Positions 1 to 8,343 of a stretch of DNA of 64,000 nucleotides are shown piece by piece. The stretch comes from GCA-020343675 sp964462945. Its GTDB lineage: Bacteria; Planctomycetota; Phycisphaerae; Sedimentisphaerales; Anaerobacaceae. Every line of letters starts with the position of its first letter. Position 1 is the stretch's first letter. The translations under genes and the position numbers were made by a program. The stretch lies in contig CAYWZW010000011.1 in assembly GCA_964462945.1 (NCBI GenBank), positions 31,004-95,003 of the forward strand, read 5' to 3'. A model generated the notes under the pieces. That model was not told the origin of the DNA, searched no databases, and saw only the letters and a program-made list of their open reading frames with translations.

Positions 1-1023
1 CTTTTCAGCCCCGAGCATGGGCTATGGGGTAAAGAGCAGGCTGGCGAGAAAATTGAAAGCCAAATCGACCCGGTCTATCATCTGCCCGTTCACAGCTTGT
101 ATGGACAGACCCGCAAACCGACCCGTGAAATGCTGGGGGATATCGACATTCTGGTCTTCGACATACAGGATATCGGCGCGCGGTTCTACACCTATATTTA
201 TACGATGTCTCTGGCGATGGAAGCGGCGGCGGAAAACGGCAAGACTTTCGTGGTCCTGGACCGCCCGAATCCCATCAACGGTGCCTGCGTTGAAGGCAAC
301 GTTCTCGATCCGGCGTCGGCCAGTTTCGTCGGCTTGTATCCGATCCCGGTCCGGCACGGGATGACCGTCGCAGAGCTGGCGAAAATGTTCAATGAGGAAG
401 GCTGGCTTGCCCGCCGTACGTCTGGCGGGCTTGCCGGCCGCGTCAGGGCCGACCTCGTCGTGATACCGATGGAGGGCTGGCATCGCCGGATGTGGTACGA
501 CGAAACCGGATTGCGTTTCATCAAGCCCTCGCCGAATATGCCCGACCTCGAAACCGCCGCCGTCTATCCGGGTCTGTGCCTTCTGGAGGGCACGAACGTT
601 TCCGAAGGCAGAGGGACGGATAGGCCGTTCCTGCAGTTCGGCGCGCCCTGGATCGATTCGCAGCTCCTGGCTGAGCGGCTGAACCGCTTGAACGTTGCGG
701 GCATGCGCTTCGAGCCGACGAAGTTTACGCCGACGAGCTCGAAATACCAGGGCCTGGAATGTCACGGCGTCCGGATCGTCATCGCGGATAGAGACGCGAT
801 CGAATCCTACTGGGCCGGTGTCAGGATTGTCGATGAGATCTTTCGGCTGTGCCCCGATTCCTTCCAGTGGAGAGCCTCGCATTTCGACCGTCTATGCGGC
901 ACGGCGACGATTCGCCAAGCCATCACAAGCCGGCGTTCTCTGGATGAGCTGCGGAACAAATGGCAGCCGGCGCTCGAATCGTTCCGCACGATCAGAGACA
1001 AGTATCTCATCTATCGGGATTGA
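1..1023 (+). CDS. NamZ-type exo-beta-N-acetylmuramidase (DUF1343), 5'-truncated
   Basis: The reading frame is open from the first base of the window, so the N-terminus lies outside. The visible 340 residues carry the DUF1343 signature in order: LFSPEHGL at the very start, then VHSLYGQTRKPT, a DIQDIGARFYTYIYT block, the VLDRPNPING box and IPVRHGMTVAELA. NamZ of this family releases terminal MurNAc from peptidoglycan fragments outside the cytoplasm. The next genes (anmK, murQ, symporter) are the cytoplasmic steps for the same sugar, which supports the assignment. The 3' end overlaps the end of the convergent SIS gene by 13 bp. Substrate is inferred from family and context. Confidence 0.88.
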   Translation, partial: LFSPEHGLWGKEQAGEKIESQIDPVYHLPVHSLYGQTRKPTREMLGDIDILVFDIQDIGARFYTYIYTMSLAMEAAAENGKTFVVLDRPNPINGACVEGNVLDPASASFVGLYPIPVRHGMTVAELAKMFNEEGWLARRTSGGLAGRVRADLVVIPMEGWHRRMWYDETGLRFIKPSPNMPDLETAAVYPGLCLLEGTNVSEGRGTDRPFLQFGAPWIDSQLLAERLNRLNVAGMRFEPTKFTPTSSKYQGLECHGVRIVIADRDAIESYWAGVRIVDEIFRLCPDSFQWRASHFDRLCGTATIRQAITSRRSLDELRNKWQPALESFRTIRDKYLIYRD

Positions 1024-2774
1024 TCCGGGTGGCCTCCGAGCCGCTCGATAGCCAAAGCGACGGGTGAGGGAACCTCATCGCCTCGTTGCTGCCGGGATTG
1101 CACTTCTTCCATCGCCTCGTGCAGAGCGATGCAGGCCCGCTCGTAGGTGCATCCGGTCTGCTGGGCAATCAAACGCGAGCCGCGGTCGATCAGTTTCTTG
1201 TTGCTCGGCGACAGCCAGACCATCGCGTTGCCGATGACCCGGCCCATGCGAACCATCGTCGCGGTCGAAAGCGTGTTCAGGATGAGCTTGACGGCGAGGT
1301 GATGCCACAATTGCAGCGGCGAATCGGGCGGATTATAGGCGAACCGAAATGTTTCATCGATGCCGGCAGCAGCATCCTCTGAGCCGACGATCAGAGCGGC
1401 TGTTTTCTTGTAAGGCGCGCTGAATTCCTTAAGCGCTGCGTGAATCAGACGACCCGTCTCATTACCGGCGGCAATGGCGACCAGCGCTGAATCCGGCGCA
1501 TCCGTCCGCGAAGAGTCCGGCTCGTTGCCGATCATGAATTTGTGTATCTCGGCGTTGTCGAGTTTCGGCGGCTGGGCTTTCAGCTTGGCTGGGGCGTTGA
1601 GCTCTTCGTAAACCTCGCGTCCCCAGTCCAGACCCCGCGGTTGGCGCTGCAACAGCGCGTGCCAAGCTTTTTCAGTGCTACGGAACGGGTCTTTGACAAA
1701 GGCCCAGGAGCGCGGCGAGAGATTGTCCCCTTGTTTTCGAAAGGCCGGCAGCATAAACGTCGGCGAGCGCTCCGTCGTATCCGTCAGGACGTCCAAGAGG
1801 AAGGAATCGGCCATGTAGGTCACAAGGCCCTGCTTGCGATAGATACCTTCCTCGAACGTCGTTGCGCGAACCAGTGCATCGACGGCCTGCGGATGCGATA
1901 GCTGCTTTAGAAGCTCGCAGAAGAGCCGATGGTAATCACCAGGCTCGCGCGCCGGCGAGAGGGCCGTCATTTCTGTCGAAGCGATGCCGGACCGCAGGAA
2001 ACGGACCAGAGCGATCTCCAGGGCGGCGCCGACAATGAGCAATTCGGCCGTCGTGGCCTGCATCCGCGTCGAGCCGGTGATGGCCATCGGCCCCGTCGTC
2101 AGGTCGAGCTTGGTGACACGCGACTCCTCGATCACCTCGCGCGAGCGTTTCACGTGCTGGCACAGGACCTCCGTGGGGTTGTTATAGACAAAAAAGACCC
2201 GCGCCCCCGCGTCGAGTCCCTCCCAGGCCGTGCCGATGACAAACGGCGTTTCCCCACCCTCGGTAATGGCCACGACAACATCGCCGGGCTGGATGCGCCT
2301 CTCCCTTAACTGGCGCCGTCCGAAGTCGGGAAAATCCTCGTACCCTTCGACCGATTTGATCAAGGCAAAATCGCCGCCCGCCATCACACTGGATACGCGA
2401 TCCTCCATCCCGTCGGTCTGCCCCCCCGTCTGCGTGATGCTGCGCCAGAACCGCCGCCAGGCCGCCTCGAGAAGGATGCTCAGCCGTCCCGTGGCTCCGC
2501 AGCCGGTAAAATAAATCCGCTTGCCGGTTCTCAGGGCCTCGCCGAACGCATCTACAAGCTGCCGGAATGAGTCCTGCCGGAGTACCTTCTCCATCGCCAG
2601 CGGAATGTCGTCATCCACCGACTGAAGCAGCCGGATCGCTGCCGCCAAGTCCGCCGCTGCGGTCTGCGAGAGCATCCTGGTCTTGGGATGAAATGCCTCA
2701 GTGACCAATTCCCCAAACCGGAACGCCCGCTCCCGGCTCAAGAATTCTTCAGCTTTCCTAACCGCTTCTGACAT
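1011..2774 (-). CDS. GKRP-like tandem-SIS protein (MurQ paralogue)
   Basis: About 587 residues, twice the length of MurQ, with two SIS domains. The first (about 85-280) aligns to MurQ through GCGATGRLS, the VEGYED box and ITGSTRMQA. The C-terminal part repeats the MurQ-like LNTLSTATMVRMGRVIGNAM stretch. This is the architecture of glucokinase regulatory protein, which binds sugar phosphates. The residue aligned with catalytic Glu83 of E. coli MurQ (DASEC box) is Ala here, while the second acid (Glu114) is kept, so etherase activity is doubtful. ATG at 2774 is preferred over the GTG one codon upstream because GGAAG sits 5 nt before it. It is divergent from anmK. A sugar-phosphate-sensing regulator is an inference. 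Confidence 0.8.
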   Translation of the reverse strand: MSEAVRKAEEFLSRERAFRFGELVTEAFHPKTRMLSQTAAADLAAAIRLLQSVDDDIPLAMEKVLRQDSFRQLVDAFGEALRTGKRIYFTGCGATGRLSILLEAAWRRFWRSITQTGGQTDGMEDRVSSVMAGGDFALIKSVEGYEDFPDFGRRQLRERRIQPGDVVVAITEGGETPFVIGTAWEGLDAGARVFFVYNNPTEVLCQHVKRSREVIEESRVTKLDLTTGPMAITGSTRMQATTAELLIVGAALEIALVRFLRSGIASTEMTALSPAREPGDYHRLFCELLKQLSHPQAVDALVRATTFEEGIYRKQGLVTYMADSFLLDVLTDTTERSPTFMLPAFRKQGDNLSPRSWAFVKDPFRSTEKAWHALLQRQPRGLDWGREVYEELNAPAKLKAQPPKLDNAEIHKFMIGNEPDSSRTDAPDSALVAIAAGNETGRLIHAALKEFSAPYKKTAALIVGSEDAAAGIDETFRFAYNPPDSPLQLWHHLAVKLILNTLSTATMVRMGRVIGNAMVWLSPSNKKLIDRGSRLIAQQTGCTYERACIALHEAMEEVQSRQQRGDEVPSPVALAIERLGGHPDQSR

Positions 2775-3011
2775 CACAGCTTCCCAACATGCCAGTGAAA
2801 CTCAAGGCTCATCTTTGCCCCGACGAAGGGCAGCGAGCGAAAAGACCGAATGCCGCCGCGCCGTCTGGCTTGGCCTGCGTCGTTGCTCGGTCTTCGAGTT
2901 GACAAACCGGTATTGTTCCCGCATCACGTTACCTTGCCATTCTACCAATGGCCTGCCTTAGTTCAACTGAAAGCCCTGGCTGCTTCTTGCAGGTTCTTTG
3001 TCGAGTGTTTG

Positions 3012-3040
3012 TTGTGCTTTCTGACGGGTATGGATATAAT
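3012..3040 (+). promoter_or_regulatory. Predicted sigma70-type promoter of anmK operon
   Basis: TTGTGC at 3012-3017, a 17-bp spacer, and a perfect TATAAT at 3035-3040. This would start transcription near 3047 and give a leader of about 90 nt before the anmK ATG. Nothing else is recognisable in the 2775-3138 gap. Prediction from sequence only. Confidence 0.6.
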
Positions 3041-3138
3041 CCGCCCGGTGCCGGGTGCGGGAAAAAGTCTATTTGGGCACATAGAGGACTGAAATAGCAG
3101 TGAGCTGGCGGATTCGGGACATTGCGGGCAAGGGGACG

Positions 3139-4278
3139 ATGCGGGTCGTGGGGCTGATGTCGGGGACATCCGCCGACGGGGTTGATGCGGCCATCGTCGA
3201 GATCAGCCGGGGAAAGGTTCGGCTGCTGGCCTTTGGGGTGTTTCCATACGCAACCGCTTTGCGCAGGGCGATCTTTCGTTTGTGCCGGCCCGAGTCGGCC
3301 CGGCTGGACGATATCTGCCACTACAATTTCGTCTTGGGCGAAGTTTTCGCCGATGCGGTCATTAAGCTCTGTTCTAAGAGCGGCGTTGCTCTGCGTTCGA
3401 TTGATCTGGTCGGCTCGCACGGCCAGACAATCTATCACAACCCGCGCGGCAGGCGCTATGGGCAGACCACGATTCGTTCCACTCTACAGATCGGCGAGCC
3501 TTCTGTCATCGCCCAGCGCACCGGCATTACGACGGTCGCGGATTTGCGGCCTCGCGACATGGCCGCCGGCGGCGAAGGGGCCCCGCTGGTGCCGTACGCC
3601 GATTATGTTTTATTCCGCCACAGCCGGCTGGCGCGCGCCGTGCAGAATATCGGCGGGATTGCCAACGTCACTTTCCTGCCGAGCGACTGCAAGCAGGACG
3701 AGATTATCGCTTTCGACACCGGTCCCGGGAACATGGCCATCGACGGTATTATGCGTTTGGCCAGCGGCGGTAGGCGAAACTTCGATACGGGCGGCAAATT
3801 GGCGGCACGGGGCGCGGTCAATGCAAGGCTGCTGAGTGAACTGCTCCGGCATCCTTTTCTGCGGCGCCGCCCGCCGAAATCGACCGGGCGGGAAGAATTC
3901 GGCGATTTCTTCGCCGAGCAAATCTATGGGCGGGCCGCTAAAAAGGGATTGGCCGACGCGGACATCGCGGCGACCGTGACGGCCTTTACCGCCACGAGTA
4001 TCGCTCGGGCATACCGTCACTTCCTCCCGATGATGCCGGACGAGGTGATACTATGCGGCGGCGGGGCCCGCAATGGCACGCTGGTCGAGATGTTAAGGGG
4101 CGAGCTGCCGGAGGTTAAGATGCTCTCGACCGATGATTTCGGCGTTAATGCCGATGCCAAAGAGGCGGTTTCGTTCGCGATTTTGGCCTGGGCAACGATA
4201 AAGGGCATGGCGAATAACGTGCCCACGGCAACCGGCGCCGAGGAACCGGTCGTTCTGGGGAAAATCATACCGGCATGA
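3139..4278 (+). CDS. anmK: Anhydro-N-acetylmuramic acid kinase AnmK
   Basis: Phosphorylates and opens 1,6-anhydroMurNAc to MurNAc-6-phosphate in the cytoplasm. The N-terminus VVGLMSGTSADGVDAA is the AnmK phosphate-binding signature. Further blocks are VGSHGQTIYH, AFDTGPGNMAID, the GREEFG box and CGGGARNG near the C-terminus. About 379 residues, normal for the family. ATG 3139 is chosen because the family starts just before GLMSGTS and AAGGGG lies directly upstream; a GTG at 3100 would add 13 residues. The stop overlaps the murQ start by 4 bp (ATGA), which indicates translational coupling. Confidence 0.95.
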   Translation: MRVVGLMSGTSADGVDAAIVEISRGKVRLLAFGVFPYATALRRAIFRLCRPESARLDDICHYNFVLGEVFADAVIKLCSKSGVALRSIDLVGSHGQTIYHNPRGRRYGQTTIRSTLQIGEPSVIAQRTGITTVADLRPRDMAAGGEGAPLVPYADYVLFRHSRLARAVQNIGGIANVTFLPSDCKQDEIIAFDTGPGNMAIDGIMRLASGGRRNFDTGGKLAARGAVNARLLSELLRHPFLRRRPPKSTGREEFGDFFAEQIYGRAAKKGLADADIAATVTAFTATSIARAYRHFLPMMPDEVILCGGGARNGTLVEMLRGELPEVKMLSTDDFGVNADAKEAVSFAILAWATIKGMANNVPTATGAEEPVVLGKIIPA

Positions 4279-5183
4279 CAGAAAAACGCAAAATTCTGCC
4301 GACGACCGAGAAACGCAACCGTGTCAGCGAGAATATAGATCAACTCTCGACGCAGCAGATTGTCGATCTGATCAACGCTGAAGATGCGCTTGTCCCCGCG
4401 GCGGTGGCTCGGCAGCGTAAACAAATCGCCGCTGCGATTGACTTGATTGTCGAGCGATTTCGAAAGGGCGGCCGGTTATTTTACGTCGGCGCCGGCACCA
4501 GCGGCAGATTAGGCGTGCTGGATGCCTCAGAGTGCCCACCTACTTTCGGTGTGCCGCCTTCACTTGTACAGGGCATCATTGCCGGCGGCCGCCGTGCTCT
4601 GGTTCGGGTCGTAGAAGGCGCTGAAGATTCCCCCGAGGATGGGGCGGCGGCAATAAGAAGCAAGCGCGTCCGGGCGCGTGACGTTGTGGTCGGCTTAGCC
4701 GCGTGCGGCATGACGCCGTATGTGCACGGCGCACTCAGGCAGGCCCGGCAAATCGGGGCGTCAACCATCTTCGTGACCTGTGCGCCGGAGGCGGTCCGGC
4801 ACATCCCTGCCAAAATCATCATCAATCCTGTGGTCGGCCCGGAAGTGGTCACCGGCTCGACCCGGATGAAAGCCGGCACCGCGACCAAGCTCGTCCTCAA
4901 CACGCTCACCACGGGAGCCATGATCCGTTTGGGCAAGGTCTATGGCAATCTGATGGTGGACCTGCGGGCGACCAATGAGAAGCTGCGGGACCGCTCGGTG
5001 CGGATTGTAATGGAGATGACCGATCTGAGCCGGCCCAGTGCCCAAGGGCTGCTGGCCCGTGCACAAGGCAAGGTCAAAGCGGCGATCGTCATGCACTTTA
5101 GAAAGACGGATCTTGCGGGCGCTCTGAAAATCCTCGACCAGTGCGATCAGCTCCTGCGAAAAGCGATTGAGGAGACATCGTGA
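4275..5183 (+). CDS. murQ: N-acetylmuramic acid 6-phosphate etherase MurQ
   Basis: Cleaves the lactyl ether of MurNAc-6-phosphate to give GlcNAc-6-phosphate and D-lactate. At 302 residues it matches E. coli MurQ closely in length. The SIS-domain motifs VGAGTSGRLGVLDASECPPT, VVEGAEDSPEDG, VVTGSTRMKAGTATK and YGNLMVDLRATNEKL are intact. Both catalytic acids are present: Glu86 in DASEC and Glu117 in EGAED, equivalent to E. coli Glu83 and Glu114. It follows AnmK with a 4-bp overlap and runs into the symporter with another 4-bp overlap, so the three form one operon. Confidence 0.97.
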   Translation: MTEKRKILPTTEKRNRVSENIDQLSTQQIVDLINAEDALVPAAVARQRKQIAAAIDLIVERFRKGGRLFYVGAGTSGRLGVLDASECPPTFGVPPSLVQGIIAGGRRALVRVVEGAEDSPEDGAAAIRSKRVRARDVVVGLAACGMTPYVHGALRQARQIGASTIFVTCAPEAVRHIPAKIIINPVVGPEVVTGSTRMKAGTATKLVLNTLTTGAMIRLGKVYGNLMVDLRATNEKLRDRSVRIVMEMTDLSRPSAQGLLARAQGKVKAAIVMHFRKTDLAGALKILDQCDQLLRKAIEETS

Positions 5184-6646
5184 ATCCCATCGTAGCTCAG
5201 GCAGGGGCGCTAAGCGGGATTGACTGGGGCATTGTCGGCGTCGGCGTCGCGCTGCTGTTTGTCATTTCGTACGTCTTCGGCCGTGAGGAAAAGGATACGG
5301 CCGACTTCTTTCTGGGAGGCCGGCGCATTCCGCCTGTCGTGGCGTGTCTGTCGTTCGTGGCCACCGAAATCAGCGCCCTAACCATCGTCGGCATCCCGCA
5401 CACGGCCTTCACCGAGAACTGGCGATGGATCCAATTCATGGTCGGATCGGCCCTGGCCCGCCTGGCGGTGGCGTTTCTGTTTATCCCGGCCTTCTACAAG
5501 CACAACTGCACGAGCATCTACGAGTTCTTAGGCCATCGATTCGGGCCGGCGACGCAGTACACCGGCTCGATCTACTTTTTCATCACCCGTCTTCTGGCTT
5601 CGGGCGTCCGGCTCTACGCGACGTGTATGGCCGTCGGTGTCATCATGGGCTGGCCCTTAGCCGCGACCATAACCTTATTCACCGTCGTCAGCATCGCCTT
5701 CATCGCTTTTGGCGGCATCAAGGCGGTTGTCTGGGCCGGCGCTTACCAGGCCCTGTTCTTCGTTGCCGCCGGCGTCGTGCTCGCCGGCTATCTCATTGGG
5801 CATATTGACGGCGGTTTGGCGGCGGCGATACAGACGGCACAGGAAGCCGGGCGGCTGAGCACATTCCACTTCAAGTTCGGGCTCAACGATCCGTCCACAT
5901 TCTGGGCTGGATCCGCCAACGGATTCTTCGTGGGCTTGGTCGCCTTCGGAACCGACCAGGAGATGGTCCAAAGACTGCTTACCGTCGAGACGCGAAAGAG
6001 CAGTCAGAACACCATTATCTCCACAATTATCACCGTTCTGCCCGTGTACTGGCTCTACCTGCTTATCGGCACGCTGCTCTATGTCTTCTACCGGCAAAAT
6101 CCCGGTCTGCCGTTGCCCGAGGAGCTCAAGGAGGTCCTTCCGCACTTTGTGCGAAATGTCTTGCCCGCCGGCCTCAAAGGCCTGGTCCTGGGCGCCGTCT
6201 TCATGGCCAGCGTCGATTCGCCGCTCAGCTCCCTGACATCGTCTTTTGTTACGGACATCTATCGGCCGTTAATTCGCCGGAACGCCTGCGAAAAACATTA
6301 TCTGCTCGTGTCTCGAGCGGCGGTGGCCGGTTTTGGTCTGGTTCTGGCGGGGATCGCGGCGGCCTGCGCTCCCGTGGAGAATATCCTCTGGTTCGCCTTC
6401 CAGATCCTCTCGCTCACGGGGGGCCCCATGCTCGGCGTCTTTCTGCTCGGCCTGCTCACGCAGCGCAAGGCCAACTGCGCCAACATCCCTGCGATGCTCG
6501 TCAGCACGGCCGTCTGCGTCGTGCTTCTGCTGATGATACAGCAGGGGACTCTGAAGCTCGGCTGGAGCTGGCTGATCGTCATCGGGACGGGGATAACCTT
6601 CATTCTGGGCTATCTCCTGGGTCCGGCCATGACCAGACGCCAATGA
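5180..6646 (+). CDS. Sodium/solute symporter (SSS family), probable amino-sugar importer
   Basis: 488 residues with about 13 predicted membrane segments and the SSS-family fold: DFFLGGRRIPPVVACLSFVATEISALT in TM1-2, the conserved FVATE/TEISA region, GGIKAVVWAGAYQ in the middle, GTDQEMVQRLLT and an ASVDSPLSSLTSSFV block near TM8. It starts with GTG at 5180, overlapping the murQ stop (GTGA). Because it is coupled to anmK-murQ, it probably imports MurNAc or anhydro-muropeptide sugars released by the NamZ-like enzyme. The substrate is an inference, since SSS proteins carry many sugars and acids. No PTS (MurP) is seen, so a kinase-first route fits. Confidence 0.9.
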   Translation: MNPIVAQAGALSGIDWGIVGVGVALLFVISYVFGREEKDTADFFLGGRRIPPVVACLSFVATEISALTIVGIPHTAFTENWRWIQFMVGSALARLAVAFLFIPAFYKHNCTSIYEFLGHRFGPATQYTGSIYFFITRLLASGVRLYATCMAVGVIMGWPLAATITLFTVVSIAFIAFGGIKAVVWAGAYQALFFVAAGVVLAGYLIGHIDGGLAAAIQTAQEAGRLSTFHFKFGLNDPSTFWAGSANGFFVGLVAFGTDQEMVQRLLTVETRKSSQNTIISTIITVLPVYWLYLLIGTLLYVFYRQNPGLPLPEELKEVLPHFVRNVLPAGLKGLVLGAVFMASVDSPLSSLTSSFVTDIYRPLIRRNACEKHYLLVSRAAVAGFGLVLAGIAAACAPVENILWFAFQILSLTGGPMLGVFLLGLLTQRKANCANIPAMLVSTAVCVVLLLMIQQGTLKLGWSWLIVIGTGITFILGYLLGPAMTRRQ

Positions 6647-6817
6647 AGCGCTGTTCTTGAGGCAAGAGCTTAGAATTCTCCATTCTCAATTCTTCATTAT
6701 TCTTGTTACCGGCCGCCGAATTGCTGCCTTCTATAGGTAGAAAGCTCTCGGTTGCAGGGCTGCTTCAGCGTGACGCAGCCGGAAAGTGCAGAACCCAGGA
6801 ATGCAGGAGGCTTTGAC

Positions 6818-6958
6818 ATGAAAGCGCTACGATTCATCCGAAAATGGTTGTACAGTCTGTGGGACTTCGACGCCAGCGTATCAACCGGTATCGATTCACA
6901 TACCTGGGAGAGCAAAATCGAGATTTTGGGAAGCCTGTCGCACGGCTATCTCGTATAG
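6818..6958 (+). CDS. Possible small protein (46 aa)
   Basis: A short frame too small to recognise by homology, starting MKALRFIRKWLYSLWDF. It is supported mainly by a perfect AGGAGG (6805-6810) seven bases before its ATG, better than most genes in the window. The basic, aromatic N-terminus could sit at a membrane. The stop lies in a run of three 7-bp repeats (CGTATAG, CGTATAT, CGTATAT; 6952-6972), which is unusual for a real gene end and lowers confidence. Otherwise the 6647-7180 gap shows no recognisable gene. Confidence 0.35.
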   Translation: MKALRFIRKWLYSLWDFDASVSTGIDSHTWESKIEILGSLSHGYLV

Positions 6959-6994
6959 CGTATATCGTATATCTCCCTCGGGGACGCCTTACGG
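6952..6994. repeat. Heptamer tandem repeat next to GGGGAC-type repeat
   Basis: Three contiguous heptamers CGTATAG/CGTATAT/CGTATAT at 6952-6972 are followed by GGGGACGCCTTACGG at 6980-6994. The latter motif recurs almost unchanged at 58090-58104 and 58175-58189, all outside clear genes, so it belongs to an interspersed repeat. Seen directly. Confidence 0.55.
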
Positions 6995-7180
6995 CGGACC
7001 GACGACATACGACCGACGCACGACGAATTGCCTGACCTATTTCGCATTTCAAGATACTCGTCCGGCCGGCAAGAACTATTCCCCAGGCCATTCACACACG
7101 AGCGCGTTGCTCAACCTCGGATAAACACCGATCCGCTGATTCGACTGCGCCCCTTCCATATCAACACGGTGGAATGGGGG

Positions 7181-7209
7181 TTGTATTTGTAAAGCGGGAT
7201 TGCTATCTT
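7181..7209 (+). promoter_or_regulatory. Predicted promoter of the O-methyltransferase gene
   Basis: TTGTAT (7181-7186), 17-bp spacer, TATCTT (7204-7209), about 68 bp before the ATG at 7277. Prediction from sequence only. Confidence 0.45.
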
Positions 7210-7276
7210 ATGTGCGGAAGCCTTAATCACGTGGCCGAAGTTCAGATAGGGAATCTCTTTTGAAGAGGATGTGTCG

Positions 7277-8278
7277 ATGGCAAAACGATGGACCGGACTG
7301 GAACTTTTGGATGTTGCCCGCTCGTTCCAGGTGGCCTGCCTGCTGACGGCCGGGGCGGTCTTGGATGTGTTCAGCCCGCTCCATGCAAAGACAATGACCG
7401 CTGCAGCGCTGGCTCGCAAGCTTGGCACGGATCGGCGCGCGACAACCTTCCTGCTGGATGCCCTTGCGGCGCTGGGCCTTCTGATCAAACGGGACGATAG
7501 TTACAGCGTGCCGGAGGATGTGGCCAAGCTGTTGACCGAACAGTCGCGCGAAAACATTCTGCCTATGGTTCGCCATTTGGCTAACAGTCTTCGCCGCTGG
7601 GCCGAGCTTGCTCGGGTGGCCCAAACGGGCAAACCCGCCGAGGTCGGCCCGAGTGTTCGCGGCGAAGCCGCCGACCGGGCCGACTTCATAGCCGGTATGC
7701 ACACTATCTCCAAGCCCATAGCCGCTGAGGTGATTGACTTGCTGCGACCGTTGAAGTTCCGTCATGTGCTTGATATCGGGGGAGGCTCGGGCACGTGGAC
7801 GATTGCGTTTCTTCGCGCCGTCCGCCGGGCCCGGGCAACATTGTTTGATTTGCCCACCGTTATACCCATGGCCGAGAAGCGATTCGCCGAGGCGGGGCTT
7901 GCCGACAGAGTGACCCTTGTGGGGGGCGATTTCTACACCGACGAACTGTCGGCGGGCGCGGACCTGGCCTGGCTTGGGGCCGTCTGCCACCAGAACTCCA
8001 GAGAGCAAAACCGTGCGCTCTTTGCCAAGGTCCACAGGGCCCTTGAGGATGGCGGCGTCGTGGTCATACGTGACGTGGTCATGGACGCATCCCGCACCAG
8101 CCCGGCGAGCGGAGCGCTGTTTGCGATCAATATGCTGGTCGCGACCGAAGCGGGCGGGACTTATACCTTGGATGAGTACCGCCAGGATCTTTGTGAAGCC
8201 GGCTTCAATGAGGCGGTGCTGGTGCATCGGGACGAGTTTATGAATTCCTTGATCCGAGCACAGAAGGCGCGCAAATGA
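7277..8278 (+). CDS. SAM-dependent O-methyltransferase, COMT/ASMT-like
   Basis: 333 residues with the two-domain layout of caffeate/acetylserotonin-type O-methyltransferases. The N-terminal winged helix (about 1-100) includes TAAALARKLGTDRRATTFLLDALAALGLL. A Rossmann methyltransferase domain follows, with SAM motif I VLDIGGGSGTW, the LFDLP motif II and VTLVGGDFY. Many homologues methylate small phenolic or polyketide hydroxyls, but several bacterial members have unknown substrates. ATG 7277 is preferred to the upstream GTG because GAGG lies 8 nt before it. The following unknown gene begins 65 bp downstream on the same strand and may be co-transcribed. No biosynthetic cluster surrounds it. Confidence 0.85.
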   Translation: MAKRWTGLELLDVARSFQVACLLTAGAVLDVFSPLHAKTMTAAALARKLGTDRRATTFLLDALAALGLLIKRDDSYSVPEDVAKLLTEQSRENILPMVRHLANSLRRWAELARVAQTGKPAEVGPSVRGEAADRADFIAGMHTISKPIAAEVIDLLRPLKFRHVLDIGGGSGTWTIAFLRAVRRARATLFDLPTVIPMAEKRFAEAGLADRVTLVGGDFYTDELSAGADLAWLGAVCHQNSREQNRALFAKVHRALEDGGVVVIRDVVMDASRTSPASGALFAINMLVATEAGGTYTLDEYRQDLCEAGFNEAVLVHRDEFMNSLIRAQKARK

Positions 8279-8343
8279 CGTTTCCATCCTCTTCGCTTTG
8301 CAAACGAAACGCCGGACATCGAACAGCAGGAGGCTGAAGAGCG

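Noticed and set aside
22..882. Long reverse-strand open frame across the NamZ-like gene
   Set aside because: Antisense shadow; its protein is low-complexity and shows no domain, while the plus strand carries continuous DUF1343 motifs.
6952..6972. Three short direct repeats considered as the start of a CRISPR array
   Set aside because: Units are contiguous 7-mers without spacers; no cas genes occur in the window.
7223..8287. Reverse-strand open frame of 354 codons over the methyltransferase
   Set aside because: Shadow of the SAM-methyltransferase gene, with no start signal and Arg/His/Gln-rich composition typical of antisense frames.
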